Shown one piece after another: positions 1-8,942 of a stretch of DNA of 18,672 nucleotides (the first letter of the stretch is position 1; every line of letters starts with the position of its first letter). This DNA comes from Ectocarpus siliculosus (Eukaryota > Sar > Phaeophyceae > Ectocarpales > Ectocarpaceae), in contig FN649742.1 in NCBI GenBank assembly GCA_000310025.1, forward strand, positions 2,711,551 through 2,730,222, read 5' to 3'. The notes below the pieces were generated by a model. That model was not told where the DNA came from and searched no databases. It saw nothing but the letters and a program-made list of their open reading frames with translations. A program made the translations under genes and the position numbers.

Positions 1-633
1 ACCTTCTTTTATTTTCCCTTCTTAATTTATGTTCTGGGGGTGGGGGGGGGGGAGGGAGAGAGCTGGCCCTTTGTTGCTTGTTCGAGACCATCGGCGGAAG
101 AGCAGAGAAACTTAGGGACTGGACAAGGACGAATAAAATAATCTAATCATCCGTCCACATATAATATGTCCGCCTACATGTGACATACATATTATATGTG
201 CTGATTTTGGTCAGTCGGCAAAGAATGGCAGATATTGATATATTTTTTGTGTCGTGTACGTTGTGCTGGGCTGTCTTCGTAAGGCACAGAGAGAACGGAA
301 CGCTGCTGACCGGCGGGCATACAATCAATGTCAATCTGTTCCAAAGGGTCTCAACAGAACAACTGTCCGCTGCAGAAGCGCTGCCACGTGCCCGGTTGCA
401 GTCTATGTATCCTTCTGGGCGCGGTGGGGAAAAGGAGAGAGGGCAACCGTACACTTGAAGAACAAAATGTAAGCAACATGGTTAATACCGTGTGGTCGAC
501 AGAAAGAAAGAAGGACGACGGGTAGCAGGAGGGTGAACCACCGGTGGCGGAGGCGTGTGGGTGTGGTGGTGTCGATTTGGTTGGTGCGCAGTCACAAAGC
601 TTGACGGGGCGAAAGCAATCCTTTACCTTGTAG
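1..633. other. Stretch without a recognisable gene
   Basis: Short overlapping open frames occur on both strands, but none has a recognisable domain or convincing splice structure. A G-rich run lies near 36-60 and a perfect inverted repeat lies at 156-200. Nothing else is supported. Confidence 0.5.
156..200. repeat. Perfect 14-bp inverted repeat (hairpin)
   Basis: The arm CACATATAATATGT (156-169) is exactly reverse-complemented at 187-200, with a 17-nt spacer. It is AT-rich, unlike its surroundings. It could form a cruciform or an RNA hairpin, or be the relic of a small inverted-repeat element. No flanking target duplication was seen. Confidence 0.85.
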
Positions 634-705
634 TGTGGAGGTCTGGATATGGAGATTCAGGGAGCACAGATACACCTACATTAAGAATAGGATCTGAGGG
701 ATACC
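634..705 (+). repeat. LTR-like repeat, copy 1 (truncated)
   Basis: It begins TGTGGAGGTC and matches the sequence starting at 2109 closely over about 45 bases, then more loosely to about 705 (shared GATCTGAGGGA). The copy at 2109 directly follows a polypurine tract, so both are probably starts of long terminal repeats. Here the repeat runs straight into integrase sequence. That implies loss of the rest of the 5' LTR, gag, protease, RT and RNase H, or a nested insertion. Confidence 0.6.
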
Positions 706-714
706 GAGAGTTTT

Positions 715-1549
715 GCTCAAAACCCACGAGAAAATCTACAAATTGCTTTCAAACTACAGTAGCGCGAAGAAACCTCACGGAACGTGCAGAGAAGCAAGCT
801 GCGAAAAACGAAAAGTTACCGCAGTACCCCGTCTTTAAACCTGGTCAAGAAGTACTCGTATACCGACCACACACACACAACACCAGGATTCAGATGGACC
901 AAACCCGAAGCTGTTCTTACCTTGGCGAGGACCGTATACCATCCGCTCACTACTGTCGCCGGTTGGGTGAAGCGAGTCAATGAAACACGAGAAATATCCG
1001 TGCACCTTGCCCATCTAAAACAGTGCCGTGCAAAGGAAAAACCACCAGCACCACAGTTTGAAATCTGACTGAATATTTCCTTGGAAAACAAATTCCCTTA
1101 CCTGCCCTGACAGCAAACGACGAAAATCAACCGAAAATTGAAAGATACGTCGTACTGAAAGTGGTAGGGCATCGAAGCGGTCAAGGCCGAAAAGGTCCGC
1201 ACAACTATCGATATCGTCTAAGACTGAAAGGATACGGTCCTGAATCAGATCTGATGTTCGTGCTGACGAAGTGCCGCAATGCCACGAAATGATTTCCGCA
1301 TACCGATCAGAACATGATCTGGACATCGCGCCCGCCAAGAAATCGTCCGACGCGCCACAGAAAATAGCGAAACTCAAACGTGACGAAGGTAGGGATCCGA
1401 GTACAAACAAACGCGCAAAGCACAAAGCAAGGCCAAACAAGCCATGTAACGAGCCAGCAAAATGCGTGAACAAGAAAAGTACTCAGCGGAAAAGTAAAAT
1501 AAGTCCAAAGGCAAACAAAATATACATTTCCAAAGTGTCTAAACGGTGA
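715..1549 (+). pseudogene. Ty3/gypsy integrase C-terminus plus chromodomain, frameshifted
   Basis: This is a remnant of a chromovirus-type Ty3/gypsy pol. The reading frame changes repeatedly. About 720-870 gives an integrase C-terminal stretch (ARRNLTERAEKQAAKNEK, then FKPGQEVLVYRP). 896-965 in another frame gives GPNPKLFLPWRGPYTIRSLL. 966-1068 in a third gives VKRVNETREISVHLAHLKQ. 1107-1289 holds a chromodomain-like segment (IERYVVLKVVGHR, then YRYRLRLKGYGPESDLMF) ending in a stop. 1271-1549 restores the chromodomain end (CHEMISAYRSEHDLD) and continues into a Lys/Arg-rich tail to a stop. At least four frame changes in about 600 bases mean it is dead. Chromodomains of such integrases are known to steer insertion to modified histones; their presence here is read from the motif pattern only. 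Reverse transcriptase, RNase H, protease and gag are absent from the window. Confidence 0.75.
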
Positions 1550-2090
1550 AAGGAATAACATCCAAACAAAAAGGTTGCTATCCAGCATTTTGTTGGGTCA
1601 AATGCTGGCGAGGAAACGTCAAGTTAACCGGTCTCTAGTGGAATTGAGGGTCGCAACTCGATGACACTAAACATGAGTCACGGAAACAGTCTTAAGACTG
1701 TCGAACACCGTATGTATGCCTATCGCACTCAATGAGCAACACGATTGCTTACACCCAGCGGTATGGTTACTACGCGAACCAGAACCCGCACAAAGAACAA
1801 ATTCTTGATACATCACAAGAAGAATAAGCTTGGACACATTGATTGACATCAATACCTGGTAGCTTTTACGAGCCTTGGAGAGATTCAATCCGTACGGTGT
1901 TGATTCCAACACGTGTGTGTGTATTCCACACGGCACTGTCAGCTGTCTTCGGATAGTGAGGGAGGGATGTAATTTTCGAAAAGCGGTATCTGCATCCAAT
2001 GATACATCCATAATGTACCTGCTCCATTACAATTACCATGCAAACATGCATGTGCGCCAAAACCCAACTTCAACACGCTGAGCTTTCGGC
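1550..2090. other. Spacer between pol remnant and polypurine tract
   Basis: No coding frame with recognisable content was seen. The position between the integrase tail and the polypurine tract makes it the probable 3' untranslated part of the Ty3/gypsy remnant. Confidence 0.5.
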
Positions 2091-2105
2091 GAAGAAAAAG
2101 GGGGG
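2091..2105 (+). other. Polypurine tract of the Ty3/gypsy remnant
   Basis: GAAGAAAAAGGGGGG is a 15-base all-purine run lying 3 bases before the TGTGGAGG repeat start at 2109. That is the expected place and composition for the plus-strand primer of an LTR retrotransposon, and it fixes the element on the + strand, agreeing with the integrase orientation. Confidence 0.65.
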
Positions 2106-2108
2106 CTA

Positions 2109-2180
2109 TGTGGAGGTCAGGATATGGAGATTCAGGGGGCACAGAAACACGTATACACAAAGAGTACAGATCTGAGGGAA
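2109..2180 (+). repeat. LTR start, copy 2 (3' LTR, far end not defined)
   Basis: TGTGGAGGTCAGGATATGG and the following bases repeat the segment at 634 with a few substitutions. The LTR must extend beyond 2180, but no second copy of its right part is available for comparison, so its CA end and the target duplication cannot be placed. Confidence 0.6.
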
Positions 2181-2616
2181 TATGTGACAAAAGATTACCG
2201 TTTTCCCTGAGGGTCTACGACTCTTGCGATTCCCAACGGCTGCGAAGAGTTGATGAATCTTTAGGAGAATGGGAAAATGGGTCCACGACGGCTCGCCCAC
2301 TCTCCGCACCACCCTACCCTAGCTTGACTGAGTTCGCTCGGTCACGCTTGGCATTCCTCGCCACATCGCACCACAGGAACTAGCCAACCTCCGGTGGCAG
2401 GACACAGCCACCACACACGCATGATTTGTTCCCCCCCCCACCCGGACTCTCCGCTCACCCAGAGTGGAGGGCTCCATAGTAGCGGTCTTTGTCTCTTACC
2501 GTCCGAGCTATCGCGCCTGTTATCATACTGTTGTTGTTGACGTTGTCGTCGAAATACGCCAAGAGAACGGCAATAATACGAATGTCCCTCCGTACCAAGC
2601 GGTGTGCAGGACAACA

Positions 2617-2946
2617 ATGCTTGCAAAGGTAGACTCATTTATTTATTTGGGGAAAGCTGCCTACCTGCTCTCGCAGCATGGCCATGTGCGCGCACCGTCG
2701 GGCTTGCAGCTGGTGGTGATGCATACGAAAGAGCGATGCATCATCATCTGCGCGCGTCCTGTGGCTATCTATTTGTTTAGAACGGAAGTAGTAATCGCAA
2801 TCAATCTTGGCGGACGATTCAAGGCCTTGGAGATCTCCAAATACGCTGGCGAGGTGTCCCGACAGGCAGCAGGGGATTCGCCTCTCAACTTCACGTGCAT
2901 TCGCCTGCGAGGAGGTCTGGTCCGGTTTGGGATCGCAGCTATGTAG
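2617..2946 (+). CDS. Weak open reading frame, 109 aa
   Basis: This is an ATG-started frame of 109 codons. The frame is open upstream to 2464 without another ATG. The protein begins MLAKVDSFIYLGKAAYLL and ends FGIAAM, with a mixed hydrophobic composition and no motif I recognise. No splice partners or regulatory signals support it. It sits beyond the presumed 3' LTR start and might even lie inside the LTR. Treat it as a possible chance ORF; it is listed only because it is the longest open stretch between the retroelement and the next gene. Confidence 0.15.
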   Translation: MLAKVDSFIYLGKAAYLLSQHGHVRAPSGLQLVVMHTKERCIIICARPVAIYLFRTEVVIAINLGGRFKALEISKYAGEVSRQAAGDSPLNFTCIRLRGGLVRFGIAAM

Positions 2947-3529
2947 CTCTGGATGATCTGATCATTTCGGTGCTCGCAACCACCACAAAATAGAAAAGGG
3001 GTGCTGAGCCGGTCAACCGATCACAGCAGTGCGTACCGAATATCACATAGAATGAACATTGGAGTGTCCCCAATATTATTACTGCTGTAGGGACAAGTTC
3101 AGCTCCGCGATGTGAATTTGGAATTATTTTGTTTCCTCATCTTCTGATCATGTTCTTCTCTCCGCCACGGTGACACTTCACCTACCTCATTGGTTTCTGT
3201 CTAGCTCCCGCGCGGTGAAGATTCCCAGCCTGATGATCTGGTGTGGTTCTCGTTCGTGTTGCTGCTCTGGCGCCCAAGCTGCTGAGACGGATGGACGACG
3301 AGTGAGCGTGGGGGCCTCAGATGCGTTGCGGCTGATCGTGCGTGAATTTTCAGTGCATGGTTCTTGTATGTTCAGCGCAGTTCAGCGCGCCACCTCTCAA
3401 CATTAATTGCTGGTCTGTTCGTGTTTGTTGTTGTTAATTACAGTATTAGGAAAAATAAGTACACACAGACAGAGAGACTGCTGTAGCCTCATTCGAACGG
3501 GATGGGATGTTGGGGGCATGTTGGTTGGG

Positions 3530-3543
3530 ATATATATATATAT
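3530..3543. repeat. (AT)7 microsatellite
   Basis: This is a run of alternating A and T about 380 bases upstream of the ISCA2-like start codon. It is too far for an ordinary TATA box unless the 5' UTR is long. Confidence 0.8.
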
Positions 3544-3645
3544 GCACAGCTTGGCAAGAAAAAAATAAACACCGAGCAGTTGCATCTATCTCGTGGCTTG
3601 TTCGTGAACCATGAACGCGTGAACGCCCGCTGCTCGCACTTGCGT

Positions 3646-3700
3646 GCCAGCAAACCAGCAGACCAGCAGCAGCAGACCAGCAGCGGCAGACCAGCAACAG
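3646..3700 (+). repeat. Imperfect CAG/CCAGCA repeat
   Basis: Units of the type CCAGCAGA and CAGCAG recur about ten times. Similar CAG/CTG tracts occur in the introns downstream, so this is part of the local sequence style rather than a unique element. Confidence 0.75.
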
Positions 3701-3919
3701 AGGACGAGAGGACGGTCAGCAATAACAACGCCGCCCTTCATTTTTAGGGGCTCAGAGAAATACACCCCCGACGAGGACGGCATCCAAGATGTTGGAGCTC
3801 CCGAATTCTCCTTCTAGCCTTCTAGCCCCGGAGCCCGCTGCGAACGACGCGCGCTCCCCAGGTAGGTAGACAGCAGCTCCTTCCTCGTCGCGCACTCGTC
3901 GTTTTTGTGTTTGATCGCC

Positions 3920-6900
3920 ATGTCGTTACCACTTCTCTCTGTGCGAGCAAACCTATCCTCGTCAGCGCTGGGTAGCAGCTTGAGGCACTCAGCTTCTGGA
4001 AGGTGTGTCAGAAACGTGGTGTGTTCTAGTTTCAGGCGCCGTCGCAGCAGCGGCGACAGCAAGTGCAACCGCCCGCCTACAAGTTGGAGCAGACGAGGTC
4101 GAGCTTCTTCAGCGGTGATGGTCACAAGGAGTCAAGCTCCAGCACTATTGCAGTCACGGCAACTATCTTCGGCAGCATCGGCAGCAGCACCAACAGTACT
4201 GTTTGGGGACACCATCATCGTCACGAAGCGTTGCGCCGAGGTGAGCAGACCTGTCTTCCCCTCGCCGAACAGTAAGAGGTTTAGCCAGTTGTCCCACATT
4301 AGTGACTGAACCTGGCTACGTCAACGAGATCTACAATGCGGGCTGCGTCGCTGCTGCTGCTATTGCTGTTGCTGTTTTTTTGTTGAGTTTGCAACCGCCG
4401 CTTTCACCACACTAACTACTGCTGTGTGACAGAATTCAGAGCCTCCGAGCGTTCGAGAACGAACGCTTATTCAACTTCAAACACAGCAACAGCAGCAGCA
4501 TCAGTATCAGCAGCAGCAGCGGGTGCCACCACCGAGCGTAGACCAAAGCTGCATGTGTTGTCCCCCAACGTAGACGAATTGTTCCCTATTCTACCTGCTG
4601 GTATTCCAGACACGCTTCTTCGATTTGAGGGCGCTTCTTTTTTTTTTTTTCTTAGTACTGTACCGTACGCTTTTTCTCTGCCTTCAGCGCTGTAGCGACC
4701 AAGTAGCTGCGGCAGCCGTACAGCAGTAGTTAGGACGCACCAATGACGTGACGACATCGCTATAAGTATATGTACCCCTTTTGGACCTTTTTTTTGTGTG
4801 TCAACCCAATTGTTGTGGACGTCGGTCCTTGTACACCTTTCGGTACAACAGTTCTGGACGCACCAGCGGGGGGGGTCACACAGGAGGAAGGTCACATGGA
4901 GTTTTTTTGGCCGCCTTCCTTCGTGCGGTGCTTGCCTTTGTTTTTGTCGCGAGAAGGATCCAGCCGTTCCTTTCCCTCGTTGAAGTCGATTTTGCACACG
5001 CCAGAAATTGTTGGTTTCCACATCGTTTGGGTGTACCGTAGTGAGAAACTATCACAGATACAGATGCATATACGCGGCAGTGTACAGCAGTTCGTGCGAC
5101 CGCACGGAGATTTGAACTCACGAGGTTTCTTACTGAACCGATCAGCCACTCACTGCTGTTGTGTGACCTACAAGGTACATCATGCAAGATTCGGACGTGC
5201 TTGCCGAAAGGCCCCCACGCCCTCAGGGGTACGGTGAGGGCATGCGGTTAACGTAGCTGGTGTTTGGGGTGCTCGGCAGAGTACTGATGTACGGGGTCTC
5301 CAGGGGTTACTATGGGTATAATGGACATGATGCGCGGGGCCCCTCTTGCCTTCCCCCGTGTCTATTAGTCGTTATTTATTCCGAAGTATACAAAGGTCTT
5401 GAGTCAACTTTCGTTCATTTTCGACCTCTGACGAAGCTGCTATAAAGATGGGAAGGGTTAAAGCCGCTTATACCAAGGGGCACTTTTGAATGGGTCTGCG
5501 GACCCGAGGCTCGTTTGTTTTTATGGGGCAACCCAACGTCGCCTTACCACGTACACCAATCATCACGAGACGCTTGCTTACGTACTAACGTACTAACACT
5601 GCTGCTCCTGCTGCAGGCTGCTCGCGATTCTTATTTTGCTCTAGAGAGTGATGAAGCACACCAATAATGTTTACAACAGTATTTGCCGTCGACTGCCAAC
5701 AAGCCGACGAAGTACACGTAGGGAGGGCACGTTGTCTTGTGCTCGTACCGTTTCGTGCGTACCATTCGAACTCACATCCATCAAAGCGACATGTCACGCG
5801 TGAAACAACAGAGGTTAAACGAGCTCAGAGAGGCCAAGACGCAGCCGGACCTGAAGCTCCGGCTTTCGGTGGAGGGGGGGGGGTGCTCGGGGTTTCAGTA
5901 CAAGTTCTCCTTGGAAGACGCGGCGGGGGCAGGTGCGGGGGGGTCGGAAGGCGCCGATAACGATGGGGACGACGATGAGGACAGTGACGATGAGGACGAG
6001 AGCGACGTGGACCAGTGAGTCCTGCCGTAGAGACCAGAAAAAGAGTCCTGCAGTGGAGACCAGAAAAAGAGTCCTGCAGTGGAGACCAGAAAAGGGAGGG
6101 AGGAATGCTGTTGCGTGCTTTGGGAGATGGCCTATTTACCTTCCCACGCGCGGCAGAGCACCCATACGTAGGGCAAAGACATCATCTATGTTTTAGAGGG
6201 GTAGAGCCGGGTAGATGCCGTCCTCCCACCAATCACATGTCGACGATGTAGGACATAATGTAGGAAAGAGACAGATGATTGGGCGATGGCCACGCCGCCG
6301 AGCGGGAATCCCCCGAAAGACGTAGCACAGCAGCAGCAGCACGTGACACACGTAGACAACACACGAGACAACCAGCACAGCAGCACACGAGACTGCTGTG
6401 GACCAAGGGCAGCCAAAGGCACACGTAATAGGAGGTCTGGTTCGACTGTCAGAGCCGGTTGGCTGCTGTCGGCAGCACCACAAGCGAGAGAGGCGACACA
6501 AAATTCACATCTGCTGCTGCTGCATGCTGCTGCTGCAGGCCGATCTTTTGAGCTTGCTACACGGTGGTGCACCCCCTAGCCAAATGACACGTACAAACTG
6601 CTGCAGGCCAAGGCGGCCAAAGGAACACATCATACGAAGCATCGAGAGCGATTTTTGAAGCCTGTTTGCCTGCTGTTAGCAGCGTATAAGCGAGTGAAGC
6701 AAGTGCACACAAGTCAATCAATCTGCGGCTATCTTCGAGTCTGTCTGCAGGCCAATCTTCTCTTCTTGGTCCACAACAGACCCACCCGCCCGAAAACAGA
6801 GAGACAATGAGATGTACACACGCTGCCGGCCAAGGCGGCCAAATACACACACACAATAGAGGGCGTCGGGGGCGAGTTTTAGAGCCCGTTGCCGCTGCTA

Positions 6901-8942
6901 CGAGCGTAAGTGGTGCACACCCACACAGCGACTGCAGCAGCAGCAGCTGATTGACGATGATTATTCATGGGAGCTTCGTCCACACCACACAACACTTTCA
7001 CTCTTCCCCGCGCTGCTAAACAGCAGCAGTCCTGCGTACACCGCTGACTGGTGGTGTTGGGTGAGGTGTGAGCGTAGCAGTGGTGGCCTCTCTGTGAGGC
7101 TCCATCCATATCTATCTACGCCTGCGTCTCTTTCTCCCGCCCGTTCTTTTTCGCGCTTCCCGCGAAATATTTTAATTATTTTTTTATGGAAGCCTATGTA
7201 TGGGAGTGGAGCCCCACGCGCGCTTGCGGTAGTGTCTCTATATATCAGCAAATCTTGCTTCCTGTTGTTTCGACGTGTTGGTAGGTGTCTCTCCAGATTC
7301 GACGAATCTCTTTGTCTCATTTTCAGATTGGTCAGCGATCGCCTCGGGCCCAGAGAGCTGTTACATGTCCCACCACCCAGAAGTACGCGTTCCGCCATAA
7401 ATGCGTGGCCCCCAGGCCCCTATCATGTTCCCTTGCTTCATGTGGCGCTATGCACGCCAAGAACATGTCTGGCCTGATGATGGCGTGATGGATGCTCCCG
7501 GTCGCTCCATTGCGGTGGGATACGTAGGACCACACGAGTCTATACAGCAGTGTGCATTACATTGCAGTAGTATTCCGAAACGGGGGAAGAGAGATACGCA
7601 CCCTTCAACCACCACCTAGCGGGTGGCGATCGTCACCCTCTTCGTCCCTTAGAGTTTTTTTCGTCTTTTCCTCGACTGACGTGACATTTCCTTGCTCTCT
7701 CTACCTACCGCTCTTTCCTTGCTCTCTCTATCTACCACTCTGTCTCCACCTATTCGTCCCCCTATCTCTGTCTCTGCCCCCTCCCCCCCCCCCCTCGGCT
7801 CTCTCTGTCTCCTCCTCCTCCTCCCCACCGATATCTCTGTGTGGCCCTCCTCTCTCTTCCCTCTCCTTCGTCCCGCCTCTCGGTGCGCTAACCAACATTG
7901 GCCACCTCGTGTTCCATCACATGCACACAGCGAGTTTGAACGGGATGGGGCCGTGCTGGTTGTGGACGCCACCTCGCTCGAGTTCGTCAAAGGCGCAACG
8001 GTAAGCGAGCACCGGGACGCGTTTGTCGGTGGCTCAGTAACGCTGGAGTGCCTCTACGCAAGAAGCATCAATACCTTAGGGGCAAGAAAGCGTTATGGTG
8101 TTGTCTCTCAACGAAGATACTAGACAGTAGTGAGTACCCCCCCCCTGCTGTCATGGTCGAACTACCAAGGTATACAGGTGCATGATCGTGAGTACACCCT
8201 CACACCCCCAGCTCGCTTTTCGAGTGGCCAAAATGTTTGTCGTCGCTTTCCATGCTTTCGTGATGCCTCGGGTACATCTCGGCCGGGTTATTGTGGGGGC
8301 GGGGGGGGGCGGGGGCTGTTGGGGTTACTCGGCATGTTGTTACTCAAGCTTGTACCATTTTTTACTTGCATGAATAAGTTGTTTGCTGCTGGCTGGCTCT
8401 ACTGAAAACTGCAAGCATCTTCAGGTATTTTTCAGTAATTTTTTGTATATGATTGTTTGCGTTCCCCTACGTTGTTGGTTTGAGGTGGCTCTCTACAGGC
8501 GAACAGCTTCTTCTTCGTGCCCCACCCTCTTATCCACCCGCCGCAGTGGTAGACCTCAGACAATGCTGTAGCTCTAGATACTGTAGCTATTTGTGTCCTC
8601 GCGATTGTCGACCGCGTGTCTGTGTGCTGTACTGGAAGGCCTCGCCTCTAAACCCTGTGCGAACATTGCACCAAGAGGGCTGGCCTCAACGTTGCAGACG
8701 AGTAACTCACACAACCTTCGAGCTCAAAGCCCATCCCGTCCCCCACCCCTCCCTCCTTGACCCATCGACGCTCGGCATGAAAAACGAAAAACTAATACAT
8801 GTAAATGTGGCAGGTGGACTTTGAGGAAGACATGATGCGAAGCGCGTTCGCCGTGCTCAACAACCCGGTGTCGGAGAGCGCGTGCGGGTGCGGCAGCTCC
8901 TTCGCCCTCAAGAATTTCGAAAAGAACCCCGCACTCGACTGA
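3920..8942 (+). CDS. ISCA2: A-type iron-sulfur cluster assembly protein, ISCA2-like, mitochondrial
   Basis: The model is join(3920..4240, 5812..6014, 7931..8000, 8814..8942), 240 aa. Junctions are 4240/GTGAGC, ACAACAG/5812, 6014/GTGAGT, CACACAG/7931, 8000/GTAAGC and GTGGCAG/8814; phases (0, 2, 0) agree throughout. Residues 1-90 are Arg/Ser-rich without acids at the start (MSLPLLSVRANLSSSALG), and RQLSSAA near 84-90 resembles a matrix-protease site. The fold follows: IIVTKRCAERLNELRE, then LSVEGGGCSGFQYKFSLED (Cys132), LVVDATSLEFVKGATVDF, AFAVLNNP and ACGCGSSF (Cys222, Cys224). These three Cys bind or transfer the cluster in this family, which with ISCA1 and IBA57 makes [4Fe-4S] clusters in mitochondria. 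The GGGCSGFQYKFSL and GCGSSF wording is closer to ISCA2 than to ISCA1. Residues 143-174 are a Gly then Asp/Glu-rich insertion absent from the usual short linker. Translation start: first ATG giving the leader; an upstream exon is not excluded. Confidence 0.93.
4241..5811 (+). other. Intron 1 of the ISCA2-like gene
   Basis: 1571 nt, GTGAGC...ACAACAG, phase 0. It contains CTG tracts near 4345-4375, CAG tracts near 4485-4520, a T run near 4638-4650, and a tRNA-like segment on the minus strand around 5085-5158. The open frames inside show no recognisable protein. Confidence 0.85.
5085..5158 (-). repeat. tRNA-like segment, possible SINE head
   Basis: Read on the minus strand it has an A-box-like TGGCTGATCGG and, about 35 bases on, a B-box-like GAGTTCAAATCTC, the spacing of an internal RNA polymerase III promoter. 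The ends CAGCAGT and ACTGCTG are complementary over 7 bases, but CAG/CTG tracts are common here. The T-stem pairs poorly and no proper cloverleaf forms, so this is not a working tRNA. A tRNA-derived SINE fragment is the best guess. Confidence 0.4.
6017..6094 (+). repeat. Tandem repeat, 26 bp x 3
   Basis: Three consecutive 26-base units of the form GAGTCCTGCAGTGGAGACCA plus GAAAAA lie at 6017-6042, 6043-6068 and 6069-6094. Units 2 and 3 differ only at the last base; unit 1 has two substitutions. The first unit overlaps the exon 2 donor; the other copies lack the T of GTGAGT. Confidence 0.95.
6395..6980 (+). repeat. Three degenerate copies of a ~210-220 bp repeat
   Basis: Anchors of the type CCAAGGCGGCCAAA occur at about 6402, 6608 and 6830. 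Each is followed in the same order by an ACAC-rich bit, a GAGCC(C/G)GTT or GAAGCCTGTT block, a CTGCTG(T)...AGC block, an AAGCGAG or AAGTGGTG block, and a CACACA stretch. Spacing of about 206 and 222 bases suggests an old tandem duplication inside the intron. Confidence 0.7.
7624..7885 (+). repeat. Pyrimidine-rich tract
   Basis: About 260 bases strongly biased to C and T, including CTCTCT runs, near-duplicate TTGCTCTCTCTA(C/T)CTACC units at about 7690 and 7720, and a C11 run near 7785. It lies just before the exon 3 acceptor at 7930 and may act as an extended polypyrimidine tract. Confidence 0.8.
8001..8813 (+). other. Intron 3 of the ISCA2-like gene
   Basis: 813 nt, GTAAGC...GTGGCAG, phase 0. 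A G-rich patch lies at about 8294-8320. No coding content or RNA gene was recognised. Confidence 0.85.

Larger units (their letters stand above)
2947..3919. other. Intergenic / 5' flank of the ISCA2-like gene
   Basis: No coding region is recognised. It contains an (AT)7 tract at 3530-3543 and a CAG-rich stretch at 3646-3700. A short ATG frame at 3789 ends at a donor-like CCCAG/GTAGGT near 3860. This could be an upstream exon but has no supporting homology. Promoter and 5' UTR of the gene starting at 3920 should lie here. Confidence 0.5.
6015..7930 (+). other. Intron 2 of the ISCA2-like gene
   Basis: 1916 nt, GTGAGT...CACACAG, phase 2. It starts within a 26-bp tandem repeat, carries a three-copy degenerate long repeat (about 6395-6980) and ends with a long pyrimidine-rich stretch (about 7624-7885). 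No coding content was recognised. Confidence 0.85.

Noticed and set aside
2108-2383. Open frame of 91 codons starting at the second LTR repeat
   Set aside because: It begins exactly on the repeated LTR-like sequence and has no protein motif; the similarity to the frame at 634 is DNA repeat similarity.
3789-3861. Short ATG frame ending at a GTAGGT donor, possible upstream exon
   Set aside because: No homology and no need for it: the ISCA2-like reading frame has its own ATG and leader at 3920. Kept only as a note in the flank.
4467-5237. Large overlapping frames (184 and 155 codons) in ISCA2 intron 1
   Set aside because: They lie wholly in a well-supported intron, overlap on opposite strands, and show no recognisable domain.
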